A stretch of 64,000 bases of DNA from Sweltsa coloradensis (lineage: Eukaryota > Arthropoda > Insecta > Plecoptera > Chloroperlidae): positions 1 through 64,000 of the forward strand of contig JAMZAV010001427.1 of the NCBI GenBank assembly GCA_024449915.1, read 5' to 3'. The position numbers and the translations under genes were made by a program. Positions 25,001-38,800 of this stretch are shown one piece after another. The notes beneath the pieces were generated by a model. The model was given only the letters and a program-made list of their open reading frames with translations. It was not told the DNA's origin and searched no databases. The first letter of the stretch is position 1, and every line of letters starts with the position of its first letter.

Positions 25001-28000
25001 TGCCAGGTGCAAGTCAGATTCATTCACGGTGACAGTTGAGGTCGCGTCCCGAGGGAAGACTAGGGAGCCGGCGAACCTATAACCTCTTCCCTTGTTGTCG
25101 CCTTCGTTATGCTCCTGTTTGATATGGGGGAAACTCTTATTTCCGTCATCCGACAATCCGACATTGATAGATTCTAGATTCTAGAAGGCGTCGCTAGTGA
25201 TTTATGATGAACTGAACCACCTGGGACTTGGTTGATGACTTGACCCCGTCATGGGGACGGAAGGGTCGGACATCCACGCTCTCATTTCAAGGCCTATAAA
25301 GTATAGTCGTAGTCAGTGGCGTATCCAGAATTCCAGGATAAGGGTAGATAGGTCCAGGTTCGCCCATTATTCTCCCATTCATTATAAAGATCTGAATTTA
25401 TACCATGTAAAAATAAATGTCAGATTTTTTTTTTTTGGGGAGGAGGGGTTAAAGCCCACCTCTGTGCCATTGGTCTTAGCAAAAGTCAGTCATGGTTGTA
25501 GTTTTATTATTTTGTAGTTTTGTAGTTTCGGTTGTGTTTATGTGCTCACGTAAAGAACCAAGGGACGTGTGTTCGAACCCCGCATGAGGCATATATTTCC
25601 GCCTTAGTTCTTCATCCTCGACATTATCTACTTATATTCTCAGATAGCCAAACAACAAACACCACAAAGAGCAACCTTGCCGTACATATTATTTCAATTC
25701 GTTTGCTTACTTTCCTCCCCGATCGTCGCGCAACCCTCGTTGTACGAGACAGAAACTCTATGGAGGTGATCAGTGGTAGGCCTACACTCTCCCCCCCCCC
25801 CCATCATTTAGTGTGTTGATCACGCCCGAAGTCCAGGCTCGCTCTGGCGTTTAACACACCATATATTTTCATGATCGCTCTAAATTTAATTTGTGAATCA
25901 GTGGCTCACGAAAGGGTGGCCGGCCAACGCTGTTGAGGTATGATTATACGCCTCTAGTTAAATCTCTATCCCGTTGTGTTATTACGAGAAGTCAGCTTCT
26001 GTTGCTTTGTAGCTCGTGACGCCACTGTAGTTTGCTCTCGGAGACCGAGCGTCGCCACTGGTGAACTGCACCTCTTGTCCCCTCAACATCAACGTTCAAC
26101 TCAACTAAACTACCCCAATTACGTTAATCGTCTCGCCCATTAAGTGTCCCATTCATTTGGTTTGTACATTGTATTACCCCCCCCCCCTACATCCACCCCC
26201 CTGTGGGCACCCTTAGCATTCATTGACCATCTTGCCAGCAGGATCTGGCCGTAGGGTTGTGAATGGCAACAATGACTTTTGTCAATCACTTCATCTGGAC
26301 AGGCAGGAAGTTGGAAGCACCTCCTTCCTCTGCATCTCAAGTCTTTAGTTGACTGTTCACTCATGCTGCGCTTCACACAGCCACTGGGCAGTCCGCGTAC
26401 ATCAGTGGCCCGTTACCCATGACAGGGACACAATGACCACAGGTCGAGCGAGTTATTTTGCACATCACTCACTCATGAACAGTTACAATAAAAACATAAT
26501 TTTGTCTTTTGGTTGCCCACTCCACTACCCTGTTATTTTCATAGGTAGGCCTACCCTTTCGACTGCTACTTATTTTGTGGGGATAAAATAAATATCCATA
26601 AAATTTCCTCAACTATTTTGTTTTATCCTTCGGCAAAAGCTTGAGTTCTTAATTTTGGTTCGTTTCGTTTGTTTTTTTTGTGTATTGGATTTTTGGCTGT
26701 TATGAAACCTTGTATAACAAACCACTTTATTTTATTTCTTACTATTATTTGAACAATGATGTGATTATATTGGGGAATGAATACTATCAAACGTGCATGC
26801 CATACGCGGGATTTGAACCCAGGACCGCGTCAACGTTCTGTCTCACGCGTCATGGACGTGGATCATAACAACATTGAGTATACAACATTATGATACACTA
26901 GCCATCGTGAACACAGCTTACGACGGCGACTGTAATAATAACGATTGATAACGTGACTGACTAATAACCCAGTTCCACCTCGTACCAGGCACCACTTCCA
27001 TTCATCATTTAGTAAACAACATGGTACAGCGACAAGGATGACGATGACGATATCTGTTGCTTTACGTCTCATATGAATGCACTAAGGTTATTCGAGACGA
27101 TGAGTGGTGATACATGATGGAGGACGATTATCAAAAAAAAAACGTTGCGGGATTCGAACCCACGTCATCCACGCATCTGCCACCGCGGACGGCTGAACAA
27201 ATCAAGACAAGTGTTGGCTGATTCTAAGGTGTGATTGTTCTCTAGTGCTTGTAAAATGTAATCCTCGTGCGATAAAACTTGACGTCTCGTAGTATATGTT
27301 GACAACGGCCAACGAGGATATCGCGATGACTGGCCACAAGTCCAAGATTGTTTTCGAACCTCGAACCTAGGAACCATGTAGTTGAGATATTCCGAAAACT
27401 CATTATCCCTAGAGAGGCCATTGTTTGCGAAACTAGCCAACGAAAAGATGAATTCAAATCTAGCGCGCTCGCCTAACTCGTCGCGCTGCTAGACTCGCTC
27501 GCGGGCGCGGCGGTCACACGAAACACTAATTGATCCTCGACCGTAAAAACGTTCAGATCTACTTAATATTTGCATGAAATGCACTTTCTAGTATGTTCAC
27601 GACGTGTTTAAAACACTAGCTGATATTTTAAAGTCAACAGACGTGGTTTTCTATTTGTAGATCAATCTGTATAGAAGGGAAACCGAGTTAGCGCGTCGGT
27701 GCGGCAGTGTGGGTTGCGTGCCTGGGTCGGAGTCAGCCGGTTCCGGAAAGCATACTTACCTGGCGTAGGGGTTTACCTTGATCATCAAGGAGGTTCCCTC
27801 AGGCTGAGGCTCTTCCATTGCACTTCGGTCGAGCTGAATCCTGCGATGATCCCAAATGTGGATTACTCGGGCGCGTAATTTTTGGTAGTCGGGACTGCGT
27901 TCGCGCGGTCCCGGAATAAACGTTGTGAAACTGGAGGAAGTTGGACTTATTTTCAATGTAACGTCCTTTGGTCAAATACCGGAATAAGTACTTGGGAGTT

Positions 28001-29835
28001 GGGATTCTGAGGCATTTGCTTTGGTTCCTGCACGCGTAATGATACTGTAATTGTAGCAAGCAAGGATATAATTATACACTTCGTTTGGAAACTAGTTTGA
28101 ATACTAGTATTATAGTGAAATTTACATTTTAAAACATCATCCAAGTCAATTTTAATTACAATATTCCATCTCGGGACGGAGTAGCCTACCATATCTCTAC
28201 TGTGGTATGACTGGTATCTGATAAAGAGATAATTTGACTCGCCTGTGGCTGGGTAAAGATAGCGCTGCAAAGGCTAGTCAATCAGCTCACTATTGTACGA
28301 AACTAGGAAAACGGAATCTCTGGCAAATTAATATTTTGTGAAAATAGGGATAATGTGAGCTGTGATAATGTCACAGGTAGACTAGGGAAACGCCAAAGTC
28401 GTTGTTAGACGAGTGAGTGAGCCATGTTTGAGTACCCGATTATATTTCTTTTCTTCCCCTACCTTAGGCCTACCTAGCCTATCATAGGCTAGAGAGGCGC
28501 ATTATGACCGTACAGTTGACGCGCCCGTCCCCGTATGCCAACTAAACTTAAAAAAAAAACTATTATTTATACGAATATAATTATCAAATCAAAATGCAAA
28601 TGTTCCCGGGTACTCACCACATGACCCGCTCACTCGTCTAACTACGACTTTGGCGTTTCGTTTTGTCAGATTGCTTTTTCCGTTTTCTTTTTGGGTTTTA
28701 AGTTATTGGTGTTCTCCATTACGAAGTGTAACTAGTTACAAAAGTAATATAATATACAAAGAAACAAATTTACAAACCAGTTAATTGCACCACACTGTCC
28801 TAGTGTGGGTCGGACAGTCACGTGTTGGACACAACCGGCCACAGGCGGGAAGCGAGGGGAGGGTTAAGAATGAAAAAAAATGGTTTATTTGGTTTAATAT
28901 CGCGTCAACCGTTAGGTCACAATGCGTCAGTCTAGCCCAGCCAGGGATTGTGGAAAGGACACAAAATTTTGCTGGACAGAACCAGCCCGGGTAGGGGGAG
29001 GAAAGGAGGGTTATTATGGACGGTACACAACCGTGCTGGACAGAACCAATCACGGGCAATGGGAGGGAAAGGTACTGGACAGAACCAGCCACGAGTTGTT
29101 CTAGCCTATAGGGGATGTTTGGGGGGGAAAATCCATGCTGGTCAGAACCAGACACGGGTAGGGGGAGGAAAGAAGGGTTATTATGGACGGTACACAACCG
29201 TGCTGGACAGACCTAGGCCTAGGCCTTCAGAGAGAATACATGCAAACCAATGACGAAATAAATAACAGGGAATATACGTCAACACATCCGATACTTACAA
29301 AGTAAATACCCCGAGCCACTATAGGATACTTCGGCTATAGTAATTTGATTGATAACTTAATAAAATATCAATTACAAATAGTTCAATTCACTTTTAATAA
29401 AATGCAAATATTTCACGAACTGAGGGAAGCCAGACAAAAGATGGCGGCGATGTTCGGATTGTTGTTGACACAAACAACAAAATATACAAGACCCATAGGC
29501 ATAGGCGGTTGGATCTTTGATTATTTGTGGAAGGCTGTGATCAAGGTCCATAAGAAAGTAAATTAATAAATACATTCTCATTTAGAGCCTAGAAACCTTG
29601 GGCACGACATTTCACGGCCAGGCAAATAACAACAAAAAATATCTTTTCAAAATCCAAAAACATTGTCGTTAAAATAATTTCTAAACATTGGAAGTCTATT
29701 TTTCAGTTTATTATTTCTTGTAGGTTTAAATCGCAATGAATCTTGCTGATTTTGTTAGCAGTTCTCAATAAACTCGTACCGGATGTCTGTTTAAAATTTC
29801 AGCGCAATCTGTTCAGCGATTCGGCTGATTTTCAA

Positions 29836-29870
<35 letters not shown>

Positions 29871-32800
29871 GCACGCAGAAAAACAATTAGGGCCGTTTAA
29901 GTCGAATGGAAATCACACCGTTCGCTACGCTCACTCGTTCAATAAAGAGGTTAAATAAAATCTTATGATGTTTACAATGGGTGAACAAACGGTAAACAAA
30001 CCTATCTGCATACAAAATAGATAGCGCGCAGGAAACTATATTCACGTTTAATAAATGCCAGCCCGCAAGCAGTGATGTCGACGTAGTTTCCTAGAGTTGG
30101 CGTATTCCCCAGCGTAACGCAATTCAGGATATTCTAACTAGGGAAACGCCAAAGTCGTTGTTAAACGGGTGAGTGAGCCATGTGTTTGAGTACCCGATTA
30201 TATTTCTTTTCTTCCCCCTACCTTAGGCCTACCTAGCCTATCATAGGCTAGAGAGGCGCATTATAACCTTACAGTTGACGCGCCCGTCCCCGTATACCAA
30301 CTAAACTTTAAAAAAACTATTATTTATACGAATATAATCAAACTTAAATGCAAATGTTCCCGGGTACTCACCACATGACTCGCTCACTCGTCTAACTACG
30401 ACTTTGGCGTTTCCCTAGTCTAGTTGGCTAAGGCGCCCTTGTAGCCGAGATGTGAAAGAAGTGGGTTCAATCCCCTGGTCGGGAAAGATTTTGTAATTTC
30501 TTGATTGTATTTCAAAAATAATTAAACATGTTTTGAAATGCATATAACGCAGTGTAGTCCATCATCTGTGGCAATAGGGCCAACTATGGTAAACATAGCC
30601 AGTACGAAATACGTGAAAATATTGCAAGGTTTACTCAATCTACGAGCGGAATTTGGGGGTACCTTGACGTCCAACATTCGACTGACCTTGCATGGGCACG
30701 GCATTTCACGGCCAGGCGAAAAACAAACAAAAAATATCTTTTCAAAATCAAAACATTGTCGTTAAAATAATTTCTAAACATTGGAAGTCTATTTCTCAGT
30801 TTATCATTTCTTGTAGGTTTAAATCGCAATGAATCTTGCTGATTTTGTTAGCAGTTCTCAATAAACTCGTACCGGATGTCCGTTTAAAATTTCAGCGCAA
30901 TCTGTTCAGCGATTCGGCTGATTTTCAACGTACACACACACACACACACACGCACGCACGCAGAAAAACCATCAGGGCCGTTTAAGTCGAATGGAAATCA
31001 CTACGTTCGCTACGCTCACTCGTTCAATAACATATTGGATTGGAGAGCTTTCCCCTAGCCATGGGTCCGCCACTGTGTTGTGGTTGTACCACAGCCGCAC
31101 GTGTGTGGCGAGACAATGCGAGTGGGCGTGGCTCAACGTCAACACACTGATTGTGTTTTGTTTTGCTGACGTCATCTCTGACTGCGACACACGCCACGTT
31201 CATTTGTTTTAATACTTTCGTGACAGGCTGGATTGGTTACTGAAGGATACGTTTCCTCTCCATGCATTGTCTCGGGCTGGTGAGCCGTGAACCATGTGTG
31301 AATTATGACTGCGGGATTCGAACCCACGTCCCTTGAGTATTGATAGAACGCGCCCCAACACAAGACTTCCAAGTTTCAACTCATTTAGCCCACCCTCTAT
31401 CAAGTATATAATTTGTGTAATTTTTATATTTTTTTGCGGGAAGCCAATGCCATGCCCATTAGTGCAATTCATGCCCCTCTTAATTGTGAAGGGATGTCCT
31501 AGAGCTAGACTCAATCCCTGGCATTCGCAATAACGACTGAGGAAAACCTCTGAAAAAACCTTCAGTCAGGTTTGCCGGTCTCGACGGGATTTGAACCCTG
31601 GACCTCGTCTGTCGGTATCGACCTTTCCCACCGTTCCCCTAACATTGTTGATTGAATTGTTTTTTTTTACTGTTTAAAGACCACGTAAAATGTGTAGAAA
31701 ATATAGTAGATTTTTATTGAACGGTTGCCTTAGAACTGAACGAATGTCTTGTTTTCTTGCCTTTGCACAATCGCGACCGCTTTTTGCCTGTTGGCCCAAG
31801 TGGTTTTTAACATTATAAAATCAACGCCAACTAACACACTCAATTAAAATTAAAATATTATGTTCACCCAACCATACAGTAGGCTGAAAAATTCAATTTA
31901 TGCCTGAAATCTGATCGGAAGCAAATTTAAATCTGACTCGCTCTAGATTCTGTACAAACGCTTGCTCCAAGTGTTCTGCTATAAATATTAGCTCACGTAC
32001 ATCGGTGACTGTCACCTCTGGCCTCTGCCACATGCACCCCCCCCCCCCCCCCCCCGCCCGTTATTGACTGCGGGATCGGAAACTGAAGCTCGTCTATATT
32101 TAGCCCCCCCCCCCCCTCCCTGGAGATGAACACGACGCGAAGACTAATTGATTGATAAGTGACGGCCGAGTAGTCGTTACATAGACGACTATTAGTCCAC
32201 GTCGGGAGATGAAAAAAGTAGGTGCAAAAAATCGCTTCAACTTCAGCCTTCAATGTAATGCTTGTAGTGGGGCTTGGGGACCTAGCCTATCTTAATGTTA
32301 ATTTGTCTTTGGCAAAAACTTATGGCCACAGGAAGTTTAGCAGTGGCTCATTCGTTGTTGTATTAGTATGCCTAGCTGGTAAGCTACGTATGTACCAATA
32401 GTGGCGCATCATGTGGGGGGGGGGGCTGAAATCTCAGCTTATTAGCAATGGATGTTCCCAACGTACTATGGTGCGTCAGCCATCTCTGAACCTCCGAATG
32501 ATCACCCCCCCCCCCCTGAGTACACATCTGAAATCAGAGCACTTTTGACTGACCTTTGATTTTTAAATCTCTGCATTATAAACATGGATTTTTGCAATCT
32601 CTCGGCCATAGCGGAGAACTTCCACATTAATTTCCCTCAGCTGATTTGATTTGATTGGCGGCAACGTTTGTGATTGACGAAAACAATTATTAAATTTGTA
32701 ATTTCCTAATTCCTAGCCCTTCTCGTGCTTCGTGCATACTTGCATTGTTGTGACACGTTTCAAACTCGTTTCCCACCTTCCTCGTCAACCGAAGTTGCTA

Positions 32801-35800
32801 TAAAAACCTTTGTTACGTACGGGGTACATTTTTTTAATGTTACGACATGGACAAACAAAAATAAAATGTCTTTTACTTTTTACTTTACCAACTATCATAA
32901 AGCTACGACAAATTTATTTCAAAACTACATTTAAAACGAAACATACAATACAACAACAGCCCAAAAATCAAACAACTGAAGCACGAAAAAGCACTCGTCA
33001 CTCGATTGGTAATTGGTATTGGCATTCCGTTCCAAATTTTTTCTTTTTCGCGGCATGCGTAACATTTTAAACCCACGTCCGATCGTCATACAAAGCTATC
33101 AAAGCACTGTTCGCCTCTTTTGGAAATTGAAATAGCTCTCAACCATTGACACTTGGGGTCCTACATTATTGTACGCGCGTTTGGGTTGAAGGGAGAGCCA
33201 AACCTCGTGAGCCTGCTCGCTCATCCTGTTGCGTCGAGGAATGTATACACAGGCAGATAGACAGCCAGCCCGTGCTTCCTGTGAGCGGCGTCGCGTGGCC
33301 GGATGTGACGGACTTGGACGCCCCCCCCGGACGACGCGACGCCTACCTGTCGCCCTGGACGACAGCAGACACTCGGTCTCGTCACAGAGACAGATCGACC
33401 AAGGGAGAAGCGCCCGTTTAATGACGTGCTGAGAAAACCAATGAAGAATCTCTCATCATAGATATAATAGAGAATAGAATAGAGAGGTTCTGATTCTGGC
33501 AATGTTCTTCTGCGAAACAGGAAGTTAGGGGGTCGACCACCACCGTTACATAGAACAAAGTCAACGTTATGACCCTAGCAATACCACGTATAACACTTTG
33601 GCGTGTTCTTCCCTAGTTTTGTCCCAATCTGCTGGGGGATAGATCTCTTTCTTCGGTCTTCCTTTGTACTCCCACACATCTAACCTCAGTTCCTGCGTAT
33701 CCGGACCATGTTGGTTGTCCTCCTTCATTCACCCTAAGATGCCCCCCCCCCCCCCCTCCTACTTGTTCCACATGGAGCTCGCTCTTACCCCTTCACCTCA
33801 TGTACTGCACGTGATCGCGCAGTGTACAGGGCACGCGCCGTGACAGGAACCTCGGTGCAGATGTTGTCCAGCCCCCCCTGTCTCAACACAGGAAGCATCG
33901 GGAGTAAACAATAATCCATTACCCGACACAAGACAGAAACACGTGCTGGCTAGAGTACAGTACCCTCTCTCTCCCCCCCCCCCCGCACAACCTCCCGTCC
34001 CGTGCGAGGAGGCTCTCGCTCATGTGACACCGACGTCGACCATGGTGGCAAAGTAACGTACTGGAGATCAGGTGTAAACTGTTATATTTACTTACTGGTG
34101 GTAACTCATTGCCCCCCCACTCAGAATCGGGTTCTGTTACTGAGTGGACATACCATAAATACTCTTTTAAACCTACAGTATTAACAGACAGCATGAAGAA
34201 TATCAACTAAACTAAATGCAAACAAATATATTGGCAGAATTTTCAAGTTTTGTGGGTTATGGCACAAAGATTAAATTATCGTTGTTTACCCCCGAATTTA
34301 GCACCAAAACACCAATAGTATCATCATATTATACAGGACTTTGCTGGTGGAGGTTTTGACGGTCGGGTCGGGTAGGGATGTAAAAATGAATATATGATTT
34401 TCACACAATTTATTTTATATTCTATTATTTTTTATCAGTTATATGACTGAGTGTGTAGACTCTAAATACGAATGGTTTATTTATTGTCTGTATTTTTATT
34501 GAATTGCACCAAAAATTTAAAAAAATCTGGACCGGCACCTCCACCATCCCAAAAAATATTTCCATATACCTAAAAATCGCGTATAGTTTATGACTATCAA
34601 AATATATCAATCAATTTATTAAGGACATTGTAAAGTTTCATAATACAACAAACGATTTTTTAAATATCGCCCAAATATCGGTCAAATCACCACAAATATC
34701 CGACCCGAATCGAAATTTTTGATACCCGTTCACCACTAATAGTGACATCACAATGTACTTGCATTTTACCCTACAGGGTTGGCTTGGTCGCTTTGATTTA
34801 CTGTCCCCCACTGAAAATCAGTTATATAACTGAGTCGGTAGACTCTAAATACAATTTATTTATTTATTTTATTTACAATCACCATACCTAACTTACCCAA
34901 GTGTACAATATTATTACTATCTGCGCTAGTATCATCCACCCAGCCTCCTCCACCGGCTCAAGGTGCAGCACCCACCCAGGTTTGGCGCCACGCACCGACC
35001 CCGAGCATGGAGCGCACGTGCGACGCACATTGTCGGAAACACGGCTCGCTTCCGGTTAGTAAATAGCTCGGGACGTCGTCGTCTGCCCCTGCCACGTTGC
35101 TTAGCTGCTCCGAGTATTCGGGAATGTAATTCCATTCTGTCAAATTAGAGAAATTAAAAAACTGCCCCCACCGGAGATTGCGAGGTCCCCTCTGCTGTGT
35201 GACTGAGAAATGAGACAACTTATAAATTCTGTTTCTTGGTTGACTCAATGGTCAAATGGAGACACTTTTGCTGTCTAAAATACCGGCACAACAGCGTCAA
35301 GTGACAGTGTGTACAAACATCAAGTGTCTTGTAGGACCGGCTGTTGGCTACGTGCCATCGGGTTTCCTCAAGTTCGAGGTCTTTGTCGTATATTTCGATG
35401 GGGAAGTTCCTGTGTTTGTAGGTGTCCGTGTATATGTACCAACCAAGATACAAAATTTTGTTTGGCCATTGGTCAGTAAGATAATAAGATTATTGGTAAG
35501 ATTAGGCTAGTTTTTTCATTTCATTTGAAAAACTGAAAATGTGAGACAAAATTTATATGCTGGTACTTGGCATATATTCGTTGGTTGGTTGATGGTATAT
35601 TTGACCGACAAATTGATTTTGACTGTCACCTTGTATGTTAACTAATTAGTTTATTTGTATCACTCTTGCTTACCCTTATTTGATGGTGCATATCACATAC
35701 ACCTTAATTAACAGTAGGGGAGCAGATTGGGTGTGTGATTACGAAGTGTAGACAAGGGAACAGCCGACACTACACGGTACTTGGAGCTTCAGCATTTCAG

Positions 35801-38800
35801 TTAAACTTTGCCGCAACTGGGGATCGATCGAAGAACGGTCTCGCAAAGCGGCGTAAAGAGCATACTTATTATTTGTTTGGGAAAGTGAGTGTGGGATGGG
35901 GTGATAATCGAGTCAAACATTTGTCTGTACCTGTTCTGTTGGTTATGATATTCTACTTTGCTGCCCTTGTTGTCCCACATGAATCGAAACTCGGTCATAT
36001 TTCTGCACCCCCAAGTGTCGCCTCATCCTGCCCTGCAGCAGCTGTTCAGACTGTTCTCGCCATCCCTTTCAAATCGTCACTTTCAGTCGCAAATCCTGTA
36101 TTCTCACGTTCTAATTCACCTGCTCCACTTTGGTGGGCTGCGTGGGAGATGTTCTCGGCGACAGAGGGTTGGAGTTGGAGGCGTGTGGGTGGGTGGGCGA
36201 TCTGATATCGACCACAAGCGGGGACAACGAAATGGCCGATTCATCCCAAGTGGGTGGCCGATTCTACACCATCAACTGCATCAACTGCACCTCCAACTTT
36301 AGTAAGTTTCTATCGATGGGTAGATTAGATAGGGTCTATGCTCGGCTCAACAATATGGGATGTTTTTCTCTTTCTAATGACAATAGGGATCGTATTTTCT
36401 TACATCAATGGATGTTTTCATTATCAACTTTACAACTTTATTTTTTCTTTAGTTCACTTTATGATCATTGAACGGTCGGTCATATACGAAATCCTGAACC
36501 AAAATCGTTGCATTTATGGATGTTTGTGCCTTTGAAATATTTAACCGTCCATCCAGTTATTATTTATTACAAGAATCCGCCTCCTCGTACTAACGATGCT
36601 AAAAGCGTCACTATACCTTCTCCGTAGAAAGCTACTACGGCGCCCATTCATTCATCGAGGCCACAGTTCAGTGCACCCCTCAGACAATGCCACTTTGTGC
36701 CCCTAATTGCCGCGCCCTTGAACGAGGGGTAGAACCACCGCCTTGTTGATCGGGGCCTTTCATCTCGAACACAGCCACCTAAACACGATCCAGCTGGGAT
36801 CGGTAGGTTCTCTCCAAAAAACAGGATTCCGATTTCCAATCCTGACCCAACTAAAATATCTTTCACGGTCTCGCTTGGATGAATGTTGTTAGGGTTCGGC
36901 CGAGGGTTTTTCCGCCATATTTTGTTTATCCCATGAGAGAATTTGAGTTTTTGTTATTATTTTGAACCCTTCCTCTAATTTCTCTCTGGTTTAGAAATAT
37001 GGTCGTGGTCGATTATGGTTTGTGAATTGTGATTCCGGCGACGTATGTTGAAAACCTCTCCTCAGTTTGTGTGGCGTTTTCATGTTCACATCACCAGGCG
37101 TCGTCGCGATTACCGTGGTTTGTCGCCTAAATGAATGGTTTCTTTCCTGAGTTACCGAATCGATTTCTGCCTTGGGCATGGACGTCAAGTAATGTGTTTC
37201 ACATTCATGTCAAATATCACATTTTTTATAGCACTCATTTCGATTAACGGTTCGAAAATAATATGGGACACACTGAAATAATTAAAAATAAATTTTTAAT
37301 AGCGTGTCATTCATTTCGTGCATTGTTTTTTATTAAAATTAAATTTGAACTATAAAAACCTGTTCAGGGACATGGGCAGGGGTTACTTACTTGTTACTTG
37401 TTAGTAATTTAGATTATTTAAACCTGCAATGTATTTTATTATTTTATATGACTCAGCAGTCAGCGACGCAGCGCTTTTACCAATTTCTTTAGGCCATCCG
37501 TCCTAGTCAATATAAAATTATGTTCGGTTGGAATTGTTATTACACTTATAAATGATTTAAGGCATCATTCCAAAAATAGCAAAATAAATGCGAAATGAAA
37601 GTAGATGTGTGCTCTTTATTAAAGGTCCATTAATCGCAATTTGTAGTTTTGGATTTGTGGAAATGAGGGGGGGCATTGGATAGGATTAAGTGATTTAAGT
37701 CGCAAATTAGTGAGTTTTGCTTTACAACGCATTTTGTCGTCGTTCGCTCACAAGCTGTTCTCTCATCGTCACATCGCTCGCCGCAAGGTAGCAGCACCAA
37801 GCACTCGGTCACTTCGCTACCAGCGCGGGCATTATGAAATATGTGCTCAATCTCGATCCTCACATCACATTTGTAAACACACATATTTGCACATCGTGAA
37901 CAGCTCGTCCACAACATTTCACAACAAAGCCTGAACAGTGATGTTGGCTATGACGCCATGCATTATTATTATTATTGTTAGTAGTATTCTGGTATATTTT
38001 ATTATTGTTAGTTCATGATGATGTGATAATATGATGATAGTATACATTATGGCAATAAGAAACAACCACTCAATCACTGTAAAGCTGTGAACGTTAAGAG
38101 CTTAATTCTCTTACATTAGTTTATTACCTCAATTGATATCAACATAATTTTTATGGCGCTCGCAGCAGACGTAGATAACAGCTGCAGCTGCAACGCGTGC
38201 ACTAGCACTGATAGAGGTATCTTCCCCTGGAGGCATCTCTCTGTGATTGCCTCGTGGCCAGACAGCAAGCAATGAGCAATACCCCCTCCTGACACAATGT
38301 TTCTTGTGCCTATACTCTTCTTTGATCATCTGTTAAAAAACCAGTCTTGGGCACGTCCCCCCAAAAAAGAACTTTAAAATGTTAAGTTTCTTCTGCCTAA
38401 AAAGGAACTGGGACGTTCCGTTCCTTTTTAAAAAAAGGAACCGAGAAGTTCCTCGTTCCTCAAAAAGAACTTTCACGTTACTTATACCATCACTGATTTT
38501 AAATAATAATAAATGTGATAGGGGTTAATTTATCATTAATTTTATTATTTAAGTTAGTCCCAGGCCATCTGACGAGGGTGGCGCCATTTTCGAAAACACA
38601 AGATGTCTCGTGATATTTTTCATACTGCAGTTTACGATATCAGGTACTGGAATTCGCCAGGATTACGACGGCAAAATGAACTTATAAAGGAACGTTAAAT
38701 TCGTTTCAAGTTCCACGAAATAGTAACTTTGACTTTACAAGTTCCTGATCTAAGAAAAGGATTACTATTCCCGAAACTATTATTTATTTATTTATTTATT

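Noticed and set aside
24731..25156. Overlapping open frames on both strands (141 and 113 residues)
   Set aside because: Locally GC-rich sequence without splice sites in a matching phase, and neither protein resembles a known family.
29743..29958. 71-residue open frame with a Thr-His run
   Set aside because: It is the translation of a (CA)n microsatellite inside a dispersed non-coding repeat.
30417..30492. tRNA gene
   Set aside because: A and B boxes are present but the acceptor and anticodon stems do not pair, and no terminator follows; tRNA-derived repeat instead.
33146..33502. Overlapping open frames in a GC-rich patch
   Set aside because: No protein family is recognised and there is no acceptor/donor pair compatible with the stumps phases.
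36130..36471. 113-residue open frame
   Set aside because: Only the first-exon portion 36232-36301 is supported (ATG plus strong donor); the rest runs into AT-rich intron and looks random.
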